A stretch of DNA of 64,000 nucleotides from NCBI RefSeq assembly GCF_026262505.1, contig NC_067206.1, forward strand, positions 19,613,319 through 19,677,318, in the 5' to 3' direction. The stretch's first letter is position 1. The number at the start of each line of letters is the position of its first letter. Made by a program: the position numbers and the translations under genes. The DNA comes from Trichomonas vaginalis G3. Taxonomy: Eukaryota; Parabasalia; Trichomonadida; Trichomonadidae. This document shows positions 10,289 to 20,690 of this stretch, one piece after another. The notes beneath the pieces are model-generated. The model did no database searches, was not told where the DNA came from, and was given only the letters and a program-made list of their open reading frames with translations.

Positions 10289-11275
10289 TTACTTAGTTTC
10301 GCTATGTAAATGGCTGGATTCTGGATGTTGACCTTTAATTTCTTCTTGAACGTGTTGTGTATTTGGTTCATTAGATTGTGTTTGAATTTTTGGCTCATGA
10401 CCATGCTCATTTTGTTCTTTTTGATCAATAGTTTGTTCTTTATGTTCCGTATTTTGCTCGATATGTTCTTGTTCTTTTTGTTCGTTCTCTTTAAGTTCTT
10501 TTTCTTTCTGTTCTTTCTCTCTTTGCTCTTGTTCCTTTTGTTCTTTCTCTTTTTGCTCTCTTTCTTCTTTTTCTTTTTGCTCACGTTCTTTTTGTTCTTT
10601 TTCTTTCTGCTCCTGCTCCTTTTGTTCTTTCTCTTTTAATTCTTGTTGCTCTTTTTCTTCCTTTTCTTTCTGTTCGACGTATTTAAGAATTGCAATCGAA
10701 ATCTCTCTTTCAACAGAAAATGGGAACTGGAATAGTTTAAAGTCAATTCTGTAGTATAGCATTATAGGAACTAAGAATAAACAATGCAAAAGAACCCAAA
10801 GGAAGATAGTGTCGCCTAAATAGTATGTAATGATAAATAATGAGTAAAGGGCAAACATAACGTATGCGACTGTAACAAGGTTGAAGTTGAGAACACTTTC
10901 TTCAAAATAATTAATTAATTTTCCAAAGAAAATGTATCCGACGCCAGCAAATATGCTTATTTGATGGATTGTAATAATATCGTCCGCCTCTTCGTAGTCT
11001 CTGGATTGAAACATTTTCGAAAGATTTCTAATTCCTTTGTAAATGTAAAATCTTGCAAGATAAATAATTGAAAACAAAGCAATAATGGAATATGTAGGGA
11101 GTCGAAGTTTTGTAAATAAAAAGTAAAGGATATTGATTGTGGCAATAAATATAACTGCGCCTTGCCTATTATTTAACAGCAAAACGTCTTCAATAATATA
11201 TATTTCGTTCTTAAATGGTGCTAATGATCTATAATATGAGATGGCAATATCAATGGCTGCTTGATGATTACTCAT
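10289..11275 (-). CDS. Multi-span membrane protein with KEQ-rich tail (reticulon/ARL6IP1-like layout)
   Basis: A 328-residue protein starting MSNHQAAIDIAISYY. Two long hydrophobic hairpin regions are visible, at about residues 38-75 (GAVIFIATINILYFLF, SIIALFSIIYLARFYI) and 105-175 (VTVAYVMFALYSLFIITYYL, VLLHCLFLVPIMLYY). They are followed by a short amphipathic stretch and then a C-terminal tail of about 130 residues made mostly of K, E and Q. Paired hydrophobic hairpins with a cytosolic helix after the second hairpin are the plan of ER-shaping proteins (reticulon, ARL6IP1, RETREG). The match is by layout, not by a signature motif, so the family is inference. The KEQ tail would lie in the cytosol. 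The gene starts about 55 bases from hairpin array A. Confidence 0.7.
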   Translation of the reverse strand: MSNHQAAIDIAISYYRSLAPFKNEIYIIEDVLLLNNRQGAVIFIATINILYFLFTKLRLPTYSIIALFSIIYLARFYIYKGIRNLSKMFQSRDYEEADDIITIHQISIFAGVGYIFFGKLINYFEESVLNFNLVTVAYVMFALYSLFIITYYLGDTIFLWVLLHCLFLVPIMLYYRIDFKLFQFPFSVEREISIAILKYVEQKEKEEKEQQELKEKEQKEQEQKEKEQKEREQKEKEEREQKEKEQKEQEQREKEQKEKELKENEQKEQEHIEQNTEHKEQTIDQKEQNEHGHEPKIQTQSNEPNTQHVQEEIKGQHPESSHLHSETK

Positions 11276-11330
11276 TGAAAAAAAATCTTACAAATCGTGT
11301 CATCTCTTTAGTTTTTTTGGACACTTTCAG

Positions 11331-11984
11331 GTGGAGATGGAAGGCTTTGGGGTACATATTAATACAATATACCTCAAAGCCTTCCATCTCCACTACAAAT
11401 GGGAGAAACTTTGTCCGAATAGTTTGACATTCGGACAAAGTTTCTCCCATTTTGAGAAGGAATTGGAGGGTAAGAGATATACCATATGAATGTATATCTC
11501 TTACCCTGAAATTCCTTCCTTAAAGTCAAAAAACTTGAAGTTAATTGTTTGCAATTAACTCCAAGTTTGTTGACCTCCAAATGAAAATGAAAGCGTAAGA
11601 GGTATATAGTGACCCTATATGCCTCTTACCCTTTCATTCTCATTAATTATGGGAGATACTTTGCCTGTTTGATAAGTTATTCTGGCAAAGTTTCTCCCAC
11701 TTCTGGAAGGAATTGCTACCTATGAGGTACTGGCGTGAAGTCAGTGCTTCACAGGTAGCAATATCCAAAAATTTAAAAACATTTTATCACTTCGTGAGAG
11801 AACTAGAGTCTTCTAGGTACTGAACCTGAATCAGTGCCTAGGAGACTCTAGTTCTCTGTATAAAGCTGAGAAACTTTGAGGAAATTGTTCGACATTTCCT
11901 CAAAGTTTCTCAGCAATTTAGCGGGGAATGTTTGTTATGGGTATATATTTGTAATGTATACATAATAACAAACATTCTCCGCTA
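11331..11984. repeat. Hairpin array A: ten tandem inverted repeats, about 125-bp two-hairpin unit
   Basis: Ten successive inverted repeats: 11331-11393, 11400-11449, 11456-11520, 11525-11574, 11581-11643, 11650-11699, 11712-11762, 11797-11857, 11865-11914 and 11919-11984. Long stems (about 25-29 bp, loops about 8-15) mostly alternate with shorter ones (16-22 bp) whose 5' arm carries an AAACTTTG-like core. Linkers between most hairpins are 4-8 bases. Long stems start at 11331, 11456 and 11581, exactly 125 bp apart. Stems at 11400 and 11865 are perfect over 21 bp; the others have one to three mismatches, several of them G:T, which would pair as G:U in RNA. Units share the plan but little stem sequence. 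No coding function is supported. Confidence 0.9.
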
Positions 11985-12225
11985 TAAGAAGTAAAATTTT
12001 TGCATATTCATTAAATATTTCTTGTTTTGTATACTTTTCTAGTCCATTTACCGACAGCTGGATGCATTCAGGATTACCAACTAACATTCCTAGCAAAATT
12101 TTAATTTTTGTTTCTTCATCTAATGGTTTTATTGGGATAATATCATCGGGTGGAGTTATCTGTTCTCGAGTAAGTTCAGTTACTGTCAAATGTGGTCCAT
12201 GTATTTTTGTCTTACCTTTTGTCAT
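11935..12225 (-). pseudogene. Small hypothetical gene truncated by hairpin array A
   Basis: Starts at ATG 12223-12225 (MTKGKTKIHGPHLTVTEL). The first 80 residues have good protein composition (PPDDIIPIKPLDEETKIKIL, NPECIQLSVNGLEKYTKQEI). From 11984 on, the frame runs into the last hairpin of array A and ends ENVCYYVYITNIYP, which is hairpin sequence rather than protein. The array therefore seems to have inserted into, or replaced, the 3' part of this gene. The family is not recognised. It could still be transcribed as a truncated protein. Confidence 0.6.
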
Positions 12226-12492
12226 AATTTCTCATAAAAAAATGATCAAAAATCATATTTAAATAACATATGTTCATGCAATGATTGACCTATACAACAA
12301 TAATTGCTAATAATGAGCTAGATTTATTTGATATTTCAAATTGCAAAACTTCAAAATGTATCTAATAATCATTTAAATCACTTCTTAAAGGATTATCAGT
12401 ACTATGTAATAACAAGCTCAAACAGAATTTGTTCCAAAAAAAATTATCAAGGGGGATGTAATGATTTTTTAGGGTGTTAAAGTTCAAAATCT

Positions 12493-12810
12493 ATGACCTT
12501 ATCGGTAGATTATGTTTGTGAAAGAATTGCACTTCTCCAAGAGAGAGGAGAAGAATTAAAACAGAGAGAAACAGATTTATACATGCGTTTTAAAAATTTA
12601 GCTGCCGATTACAAGCAGATTTCAAATGATGACCAGATCTATCAGCTCCTTCAAAAATACGAGGAGCTTAGAATAAAAGCACATAACTTACGCGAAATGG
12701 CTCAAACAACTCATCAAGTAAGCAAGAATTCTGAAGAAATCCAAAAACTTTCTGAGACCGAGCAGAAGTCTACAGAATTTACATTCGATCCATTGCACCT
12801 AACGTATTAG
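12493..12810 (+). CDS. Small coiled-coil protein
   Basis: A 105-residue protein, MTLSVDYVCERIALLQERGE, almost entirely helical with heptads up to about residue 90 and a short non-helical end (FTFDPLHLTY). The start ATG follows an AT-rich leader; there is no membrane segment or signal peptide. Small helical proteins like this are often subunits of cytoskeletal or tethering complexes. I do not recognise the family. It is on the opposite strand from the truncated gene at 12225, with a 267-base divergent spacer between them that probably holds both promoters. Confidence 0.65.
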   Translation: MTLSVDYVCERIALLQERGEELKQRETDLYMRFKNLAADYKQISNDDQIYQLLQKYEELRIKAHNLREMAQTTHQVSKNSEEIQKLSETEQKSTEFTFDPLHLTY

Positions 12811-12867
12811 AGATATGAATTTTGTTTTAATTCCAAAAAAATTATAATAACCTGTTATTATCATCAT

Positions 12868-13494
12868 GAAACAGTTCAACGAAGCAGTTGTTACAACTAT
12901 GAAAATTGCAGATAATTACAGAGAAAAGAGGCGAATACAGGCAGTCAAGAGATGTCTTATTTGATATCTATTGCCAACTTGAGAATCTTAATCAACAGTT
13001 TGATGATCATTTACTCATCTATGTTGATTAAACCAATGAAAGAATATGACAGAACTATTTCTGCATTCCTACTTAGAAGAGTTTCTAAGATGATGTTTTC
13101 GCGGCGAATATTTTGGCTTCAACAGTTGTGGAGTGTTCCAGTGCCAGTTATATGAAATCTGCTTTTGAAGTTGCAACTAAATTAATTGCTCCTGAATACG
13201 AAGGAAAGATTAACCTCTTCAGATTGTCCAAACAGTTAGATATAAGAACGAACTACTCAATGCTCTGTTTGCAGTGCTAATATTCCTATCTCTGAATTGT
13301 ATTGTGCTTCTTGCAAGACTAATATTCATTACGATATTATCACAGGTATGCGCATGACAAAGAACGACTGGTGCCAGTGTCCAAACTGCAAGTTCCCGTC
13401 TTCCCAAAAGTTAATGTTCGAAAAAAAGACTTACCAGATTTGTGGAACTCATGTAGAAATACCAGAACTAATACAAAATCCAAGAATTGTATAA
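12868..13494 (+). pseudogene. WDR19: IFT144 / WDR19 C-terminal fragment, frameshifted
   Basis: Homology to the end of the intraflagellar transport protein IFT144 (WDR19) is visible in pieces that change frame. FNEAVVTTMKIADNYREKRR is at the start. Then comes ILASTVVECSSASYMKSAFE and KLIAPEYEGKI, which matches the family's STVIEC...SAF...LMRPEY segment. Last is a zinc-binding end: CSVC, LYCASC, then ITGMRMTKNDWCQCPNCKFP, the equivalent of the family's TGRHM..DDW..CP.C.FP. Full IFT144 is about 1,300 residues, so only the last sixth or so is present. The frame is lost at least twice. IFT144 belongs to IFT-A and works in retrograde flagellar transport, so this is a broken duplicate of a host flagellar gene. 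The working copy must be elsewhere. Confidence 0.85.
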
Positions 13495-13565
13495 AAAAAT
13501 TGAATTTATTTGATATAAAGAATTCTTTTTATTATTATTATTATAAAAATATATCTTCGTAAACA

Positions 13566-13920
13566 TCATAAAGATCCATCATATATAGGATCATTATTTT
13601 TTGCACCATATGAAATTAGAAGTTCAGCTGTTTCTTTGCTATTATTATCTATTGCTAAATCAAGAGCGGTTTCTCCTTTGTTAATTTTTTCATTGACATT
13701 TGCACCATATGAAATAAGAAGTTCAGCTATTTCTGTACAATTATTTATTGCTGCATAATGAAGAGCTGTATAACCATAAAATTCCTTTTCATTGACATTT
13801 GCACCATGCAAAAGAAGAATTATTACGTGCTGCAATTTGAAGGGCGGTTCCTTCATATTTATGATTTTGAATGCAGTATGTTTGAATCTCTTTCTGATGA
13901 TATCGAAGAAGAAGATGAAT
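13566..13920 (-). pseudogene. Ankyrin repeat gene fragment
   Basis: The C-terminal piece of a trichomonad ankyrin protein: about two and a half repeats (GYTALHYAAINNCTEIAELL, ALDLAIDNNSKETAELLISY) ending in a normal stop. Upstream, another frame carries the start of the preceding repeat (EGTALQIAARNN), so a frame change lies near 13,810-13,830. No N-terminal part was found upstream. Trichomonads carry very many such genes, and partial copies are common. It is convergent with the IFT144 relic, another broken host piece. Confidence 0.75.
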
Positions 13921-14946
13921 CTCTTTCTGAATAATACGAGGAATACAGCATTTTCATAAGAGATGCTTTTTATTTCATCATTTTACTATTTTTTCGAGGG
14001 GTATATCTAATTTTGAGAGTTCCTACTATTATGAGAACTCCCCCCCTCCAAAAAAAAAACTAGCAATTGCTACTACACTCATTTTATATACAATTCGATT
14101 TTTTTCCACAATTCAAATTTTTTTCCACAATTCAATTTTTTTTACAATTTGAAAAATCCAGGATATAATTCGAAGTGATATTGGGCAAAAATAATTAAGG
14201 CAATATCAGATACCGTAGCTATGAAGTGCTATGTTGTGGTTTGAAACGATATTATCATATTTTCACTTATTAATTAAGATGGAGCTGAAACAAATCAATA
14301 TTTTTCATTTCTTAAATGCATAATGCTATTTTTTAAAAAATCAATAGCCTCTTTTCGATAAGAATATTTTTGAAATTTTTATTTTATCGATAAAATATCA
14401 AAATTGGGAAATACAATAGCATCAATTTTTCAAATTTAAGGTCTCAGTAAGCTCCAGTTTTAAGGAAACGGATACTTTAAAATTTAAGAAATAAACACAT
14501 ATATATTATATTATTGGGAAAAAAATTAAGATATTTAATAATAAGAAATTATGTCTTAATTTATTAAGTTGATACTTTTCATGTATGATCAACTAAATAC
14601 CAAATTTACAATTATATCAAACTTAATGTGCCATCCATACTGTATACGATTAATATTTAAAATTTCGAATTTCTAAAGATTAATATATATTTATATAGAA
14701 AAATAGATAGATTCTTTTTCACCGTATAAATTATGAGCCAAATGGTCTCTCCTCATATTCAACTTCTTGTAGATATTGAGGAGCTTTATTAAGATGCTTA
14801 TATTCATTTTGCATTTTATTATTATATTGATGTGGTCCTACAAATTTGAGATATTCATTAGATGATTTTATGCTTAAAACTGATTTTATTCGAGGCAGAA
14901 TGCTCAAAGAAATTACTTTAAGTTACCTCACCTTTATGAACAAAAC
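13921..14946. other. AT-rich noncoding DNA with short tandem T-rich repeats
   Basis: No gene. Three near copies of TTTTTTCCACAATTCAA lie between about 14,098 and 14,160. The rest is AT-rich and carries many stops. Confidence 0.4.
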
Positions 14947-14954
14947 TTAAGATG

Positions 14955-15115
14955 GAAAGATCGAACCAGGGCGGTCTTTGAGTAAACCGGCCTCGAGGAT
15001 GGTTTGCGAAGCTCTGGTCTTAGCAATGGCCAGAGCTTGTGATTTATTGAAGAGCCAAGTTCCTCTCGGATCGGGCCTAATGAGGACGACAGTCGAGGAA
15101 CTTGGCTCTGAGGTG
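14955..15115 (-). repeat. Hairpin fragment C, inverted relative of array G
   Basis: Reverse-complement relative of 57,520-57,690 in array G. It keeps the same order: a stem with AGCCAAGTTCCTC/GAGGAACTTGGCT, then a short stem with AGCTCTGG/CCAGAGCT, then part of a CCGGCCTCGAGG stem. Much richer in G and C than its surroundings. It shows that array units move or are copied between sites. Confidence 0.75.
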
Positions 15116-16140
15116 ATCAATTGTATTAATTTTGTATAATATGAGATTATGAATTCTATATAAGACATAAGAATTCTAAAAAACACATAGAGGAATAATC
15201 CTATTAGTATATGCTGATATTTCATCGTTGACACCAGGCTCAATTCCAATATTTATGTTCCAAAAACGGAACGTTAAAGGGAAATTTTCACTTCACATCG
15301 TAATAACACAAATAAGTCAGCATAGGGAAATAATAATGAAAACATGTCGCTGTGAATGGAAATCCAAGCATTAATGACAGCATTTATAAGATATGTTCGT
15401 TTTACATCTGATTCTTTTCTTTCGAAAGAAAAGAATGTTGCCATCATCTGAATTTACATATTTTGTATAACAATATTTTGCTTATTCCATTATCATGCAT
15501 TTTGAGAGAATAAGACTGGGGCAAGCTCAGGTGATGTGAAAATCTCCATACCACAAATGGACTTTTTTAAATTTTTGATGTGTTGATTAAATCTTCCCTT
15601 AGCTTGTCACGTTTTCTGCTCAGAATAACTTCTGCTGTCATTTGAAGGGGCGTGTGGTAAGACGAAATGGTGGAAGTGAGGTGAACTGAAAAGTGACGGA
15701 TGTTTGGCCTGCCAAAAGACTTATAACTTTACATGTCAAAAATCTGATTACTAACTTTAATATTGCAATAAGTTATAGCTTGTATTATCACCGTCATATA
15801 GATAATATTCTTAATTTAAAAATAAAGTAAATGAAATTTATTAATTTACTTATATCTTTGGTGAGAGTTTTTTAATCGAAAGAGAATATATGACATCTTG
15901 AAGAGATATAGTTTTGAATTGGTGGAGAAGGAATCAAAGGAATTAAAGAATCAGGAAATTTATTCAACAATTCAAAATCATTCGGCCAAATCAATACGAA
16001 TAATTTTACCGTTAACTCGAGCAAGTTATCTTGTATACAGAATAAACATTATATTTTATACCATTAAAATTATATATTTACGTTATTTGAATTTTTGAAA
16101 TTTGCATTAGATCATATTATTGTAGAGATGATAGAAAAAT
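15116..16140. other. Noncoding DNA with transposon scraps
   Basis: No complete gene. A segment near 15,530-15,560 (ATGTGAAAATCTCCATACCA) recurs in other forms at about 54,115 and, inverted, at about 58,895, so it is part of a dispersed repeat. Another short segment near 15,650-15,690 recurs at about 24,055. Confidence 0.45.
15411..15436. repeat. Perfect 26-bp palindrome
   Basis: Thirteen bases read identically on both strands around a central TTCGAA, with no loop. Isolated, in noncoding DNA. It may be a protein-binding site or the fused ends of a deleted element. Confidence 0.8.
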
Positions 16141-16149
16141 CAGTGTTTA

Positions 16150-16410
16150 CAAATAGAAGGCGTAGATGCTGAGGAGTTAATATAATCAGCGTCACAAGTT
16201 GTTCTGCGAAGGGCATCAATACTTTGAGCATTGCAAATCCTTATGCCAAGTTGCTCAGAAATATGATTTAACCAGCCTTTGCTTGGTTCTAGTACATAGT
16301 CTTTGAGTTTCAGGGCTAAGTTCGGGCATCCTTGCCCAGATCAAAATCCTTGAGGCAAATCTTAGACTGTAGTCATTAAGCTCGAAAACAATTGCCTTCG
16401 CCATGGCAGT
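16150..16410 (-). other. Degraded coding relic, possibly from a transposon
   Basis: The minus strand keeps protein-like stretches in more than one frame (KDYVLEPSKGWLNHISEQLG, SIDALRRTTCDADYINSS). The higher GC content and helix-turn-helix-like texture fit the N-terminal part of a transposase, but I cannot name a family. Broken by several stops and frame changes. Confidence 0.3.
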
Positions 16411-17269
16411 AGTTATACAACCCACGGTATGTTTAAAAATGGAATTGATTAAATTTTGAGAGTTTGAAGAAGAATTTGATATTTTTAATTAATTGGAGCA
16501 TTGGTAAAGTAACAATACAATTATTATTTGAATCATCATATCCAGACTATTCAAAAAAGAATTCTATAGATCCATTTGAAGTCCTATGATCTACAATACC
16601 TTCAACATCATATTCATCATCTGATTCTTCATATGAGAACTCTTCATCTGTCAAAATTCATTTGGCAATTATTTTATTTTTTTTAACTTTTCAATTTCAA
16701 TTTAATGCAGAGCATCTATCCTAAAATCAAGATAAATCTTTGTCGATAAAATTCTCCAGCTGGTCATTTACCATCATTACTTACCATTAAACAAATAATC
16801 AAAACAAATGAACCACCAGAATCTTAATTTTTTATATTAAGAGATTTAAATTTTTAAAGATATATCAGAATGGAAGGGTGGGAGATAGCGACAGAATTTT
16901 CGAACTTTCTATTAGAAATAGGAGACCACAAAGCACTGATTATATATCAATGCCTTGTAAGCTCAATTTTCTTACTTATGAATTATTTGTAATAAAATTT
17001 TCATCTATTTTTAGATTTTTAAAAAACAATGGTATTTATATATTTAATATTATATAATTAAAATAATTTCAAAAATTGCCGAGTAACATAAGAGTATCGA
17101 CCTCTTTTTGTCACTTTTGTAAAACTCATTTTCGGTGTGGAACAGAACTTATTGAAACTAAAAATGAGAGGAAAATTGAACTCTGACTTAATCCAATTAG
17201 CAAATAAAAAATCTTAAAAAACTAGAAGCATATAATAGATTATAAATTCAAATCGAAAATCCATATTGA
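16411..17269. other. AT-rich noncoding DNA
   Basis: Nothing recognised in this stretch. Confidence 0.4.
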
Positions 17270-18150
17270 TTACAGCTGAGAAGAAAGAATACCAAGATTT
17301 AATTGAAAAAAAAAGTTGAAAATCTGATAATATATTCGTTGAGTTTGATTCCACCTGTTTCTATATATTTTTTTACAATCATCAGCGTTCAACAGGCTTA
17401 TACTTATGAATGCAACAAATGAAGTCAATACTGTCGGTTTAATTCTCGGAATTCTCTGATCAGCTTCCATAAGGAGTCAAAAGGAAGAAAATGTATTGCC
17501 GGAGACCACTTGCTGACATAACAAGTCTGTACGCTACGTTTTGATTTATAAAATTGAAAATTGGATGAAGATCTAAGATTTGGTTGATCTGATCAGCCAT
17601 TTTCAATTGAGTTGCCTTTATGAGAGGATAAATATAAGTTGCATGCTGGATCGGTCTCAAGTCTTTCGCTCAATGATTTGAGAGGAGTCAGGAGGAGGAC
17701 CATCCCCTGGAGCAATGTCATATAGTACTTCAAGGATTGCTTAAAGGCGTTGATGAAGTGGAGTAACACCGTCAATGTGGGATCCATCAGAAAATGAACA
17801 ATTTTAGCACTGTTCCTAATAATCCAGATGCAAACAATGCCCATGACTCCCCAACCAGTATCAACCAATGAAGGAATTGTGATTTATAATATTGATGTCA
17901 CCTTTTGAATACTAAAAATATTCACGATGAGTTCGATCTTCATACAGAAGATATCAAAAAGGTGACGGTCTCTTCTGATGTCATTGATAGCAAGATTGAG
18001 ACAATGGCATCCGCATGCAATTGCCATAAAGCCGAATCTTTGCGCTCCTGCTCTAAAGACTGTCCATTGGACGCTTAAGTTATCAGCTTTAGTTTGTTGT
18101 AATTATCGGCATCGCTGTAAATTGTAAACCCCAAATGCCATTATAAATTT
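17270..18150 (-). mobile_element. hAT transposase relic 1
   Basis: Read right to left, frames in this stretch give WTVFRAGAQRFGFMAIACGC then HCLNLAINDIRRD, followed by PSLVDTGWGVMGIVCIWIIR. The hAT family RNase H-like core has a conserved C..H-LNLA block followed by a P.....RW block, and this is the same order and spacing. Several frame changes and stops break it. No terminal repeats or target duplication were identified. This is one of three hAT relics in the window; the copies are distant from each other in sequence. Confidence 0.6.
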
Positions 18151-18194
18151 GGGGATAGTATTGATCAAATTACATTCTCACGCTTTGGTGTTCA

Positions 18195-18640
18195 ATGAGA
18201 AATAGATACCGAAGCATCTTTTCAATTAAATCTAACAAAAAAAATCCAACATGCGGCACTTTTTGTACTTTAAATGTTCTCATGAAAAATGCTCAGCAGA
18301 ATTTTTTTTTGGAAAAAGATGGTATTTATATTTTTAGAGGGTGCTCTTTAAATCATCATCACACAGAAGAAATAACAAAGAAGAGAAATATTATTTCTTA
18401 TTATATTAATTTATCTTAACTCTCAAATGCATATTGCTTTCTAATTTTTCTGAACCCCATCAACACATGAACTGCACACCAATGAAGGATAACTTCAGGA
18501 AAAGAGCTCATAATAGCATTTTATATTTTCTGAGCACAATCTGACATAAAATATTTTTGTTTGTTTTAATCATCGGCATCGAAATAAATTAAATGGTTTG
18601 GAGACTTGCTCTTTGATGCCCTTAAATATTTGAGTAGACC
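18195..18640. mobile_element. MULE-like transposase scraps
   Basis: On the plus strand (18,195-18,419) a 74-codon frame has a C-to-HHH pattern (TCGTFCTLN ... CSLNHHHTEE), like the small zinc-binding domain at the start of many Mutator-like transposases. On the minus strand (about 18,425-18,640) there is FYVSDCAQKI, then AIMSSFPEVILHWCAVHVLM, matching the MULE core pattern of SD, A, FP, C and H. The two pieces face each other, so this is at least two fragments or one rearranged copy. No complete gene. Confidence 0.45.
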
Positions 18641-18649
18641 TGAATTTAT

Positions 18650-19100
18650 TATCATCGTACTTTCAATACCTTTGATTTTTATTGTTGCATGCTAAGTTCG
18701 GTCAACGATAGAAATTGAGTGTAAATTAATCGTCGAGGAAGTACGATTATGTAAAGTAAAAAAATGTTGTGGGATTTTTAATATTATATATTATTTTATA
18801 ATAAAATTTTTTGAGTCATTTTAAGAAGCACATATAATTTTTTGAATTTAAAAATTAAAGTAGTGTCAAACGAATTTATCACTTAATTTAATACTCAGAT
18901 TTCTTAAAATTAATGAAAAAAAGGTTTTCTGAGAACTTTTGAGAATGGTTTTCAAATTCCATTATTGAAAATATATAGGTATTGTATGAAATTCAAACTC
19001 TATATTTATTAAAATTCTAAATTTTTAATAAAATAACTTTTCAGAGGAATATGATTTTGAATGGTTGATTAATAAGTATAAAAATGTCTACGATTTTAAG
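18650..19100. other. AT-rich noncoding DNA
   Basis: Leads into hairpin array B. No gene recognised. Confidence 0.4.
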
Positions 19101-19413
19101 GAGAGAATTGTTCCGTATGAGGTATACATCATAACTATATACCTCATAAGGAACAATTCCCTCTTGATAGCTGGGAAACTTTCTCTGAATAACTTATCAT
19201 TTGGAGAAAGTTTCCCAGCTATCTATTAGAAACTAAAGGCTGTGAGGCACTAATATATAATCAGTGCCTCATAGCCTTTAGTTTCTTATTAAAAACGAGA
19301 AAACTTGTTCGAAATGATAAACAATTTCGAACAAGTTTTCTCGTTTTAAGGAGGGAATTGTTCCTTATGAGGTATACATCATAACTATATACCTCATAAG
19401 GAACAATTCCCTC
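19101..19413. repeat. Hairpin array B: five alternating hairpins, 125-bp unit
   Basis: Hairpins at 19101-19163, 19168-19221, 19226-19288, 19292-19347 and 19351-19413, with linkers of 3-4 bases. Long stems begin at 19101, 19226 and 19351, exactly 125 bp apart, as in array A. The stem at 19351 is perfect over 26 bp; the first hairpin is the same sequence with two changes in one arm. The stem at 19292 is perfect over 24 bp. The short stems again carry an AAACTT core (GGGAAACTTTCTC, GAGAAAACTTGTTC). The long ones carry GAGGTATA or GAGGCACT next to the loop. Confidence 0.9.
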
Positions 19414-20342
19414 TTGATATCCTGGATATTTTTGAATATATTTTTTTAATTAAAGTTCTCAAAAGTATTATCAAAAGTGATTTTTTAAAAATATCTCCAA
19501 TTAATTAACTAATTAAAAGTATTATATTTTTAAAATTAAATAGTTTTTCAATTTTTTGAAGGAATTGAGATACTTCCCACGACAATAAAATTGAGAGGTT
19601 TACATTATGACTGATCTTAGCATGCAACATTATTACCTTTTTCCTGAATTGTTTTCATTTGATCGGAAGATGCATTCAAAAAAGATGGCTTGTGAAGTGG
19701 AACATCCAGCTCAAGTTTTTGTCAAATTCAATTTTATCCATTTTCTGATCACCCCCTATTTTATAAAATTCATAAGATCCCGACTATATAATTGTAATAA
19801 TCTGTGGTATTTCTTTGTATCATCTTTTATTTGATTGTGATTATGTGTTCCATTATATTTTATTATAATATATTCTTCATCATCCTTTAGAAATTAGATA
19901 CATGCTTCACACTGATCTGAACAACAGCTGAATTTGAATTTTGTTTCCTCTAAATTTCGATTTTTTTTTAATTTATATGGACAACCAGCATGGTATTCGT
20001 TATCAATGACAGCTTTCATTGCATAAATATAAGATAGCCTTTCTTTAAGTTCGTATGATGCATCGATATGAAACAGTATGCTTTCAGCCGCAGCATTCAC
20101 GTCTCTAAAGGCGAAAGATTTTTTCAATTTAGATTGGGAGAAGACTCAAAATGAAGTCTTTACCTTATACACCAGAAGAACAAGAATCTTAATTTGAAGA
20201 AATTGAAGAGGAGAAAACAGACTCCTCGGAAGTCGAAAACAGCGATGTAACATACATCGCTTAAAAACGTTACAAATAAAATTTTTCAATTTTATTCTTA
20301 TTTGTAAATTTCTTTTTCGAAATGAGATAATCTCGAAGAGTT
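19414..20342. other. Mostly noncoding DNA with weak frames
   Basis: A 75-codon frame (19,607-19,834, +) and a 77-codon frame (19,894-20,127, -, ending CCSDQCEACI) have some protein-like texture but no family match. The second could be a zinc-binding scrap of a transposase. I do not call either as a gene. Confidence 0.3.
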
Positions 20343-20690
20343 TTTTTTGAAATCATGACCCTGAATAGAAAGCTGAAGGATGCTATACCAATAGCAAGAG
20401 TCTGTATGAGTAGCTTCTATAGTCTGCTACATGTATGAGTCTTTGCTTCCTGTGCGAATGAGTGTTTTTGAAAATACTGAAAACAAAGTCGTTAAAGTCT
20501 GAGCCTGAGAGGAAGAAAGAGAGAATCTAATACAACTAGCAAGAGTATATATGAGTATATCGATCATGCGATAGTGTTAGATTTCAAAAATCTTTAAGAG
20601 GCGGCTTTTGAAATCACGACCCTAATTAAAAGCTGAAGGATGCTATACCAATAACAAGAGTCTGTATGAGCAGTAGCTTTAGTCTGCTTC
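20343..20690 (+). repeat. Direct repeats of about 90 bp
   Basis: 20,345-20,433 and 20,605-20,690 are near copies (AAGCTGAAGGATGCTATACC, then CAAGAGTCTGTATGAG, then AGTCTGCT). A shorter, poorer copy lies between them near 20,530-20,570. No coding potential seen. Confidence 0.7.

Noticed and set aside
10237-10639. K-rich and F/L-rich frames over the KEQ-rich tail
   Set aside because: Shadows of the C-terminal repeat of the membrane protein at 10,289-11,275.
11331-11984. CRISPR-like array
   Set aside because: Units are inverted repeats without constant direct repeats and unique spacers, and the host is a eukaryote.
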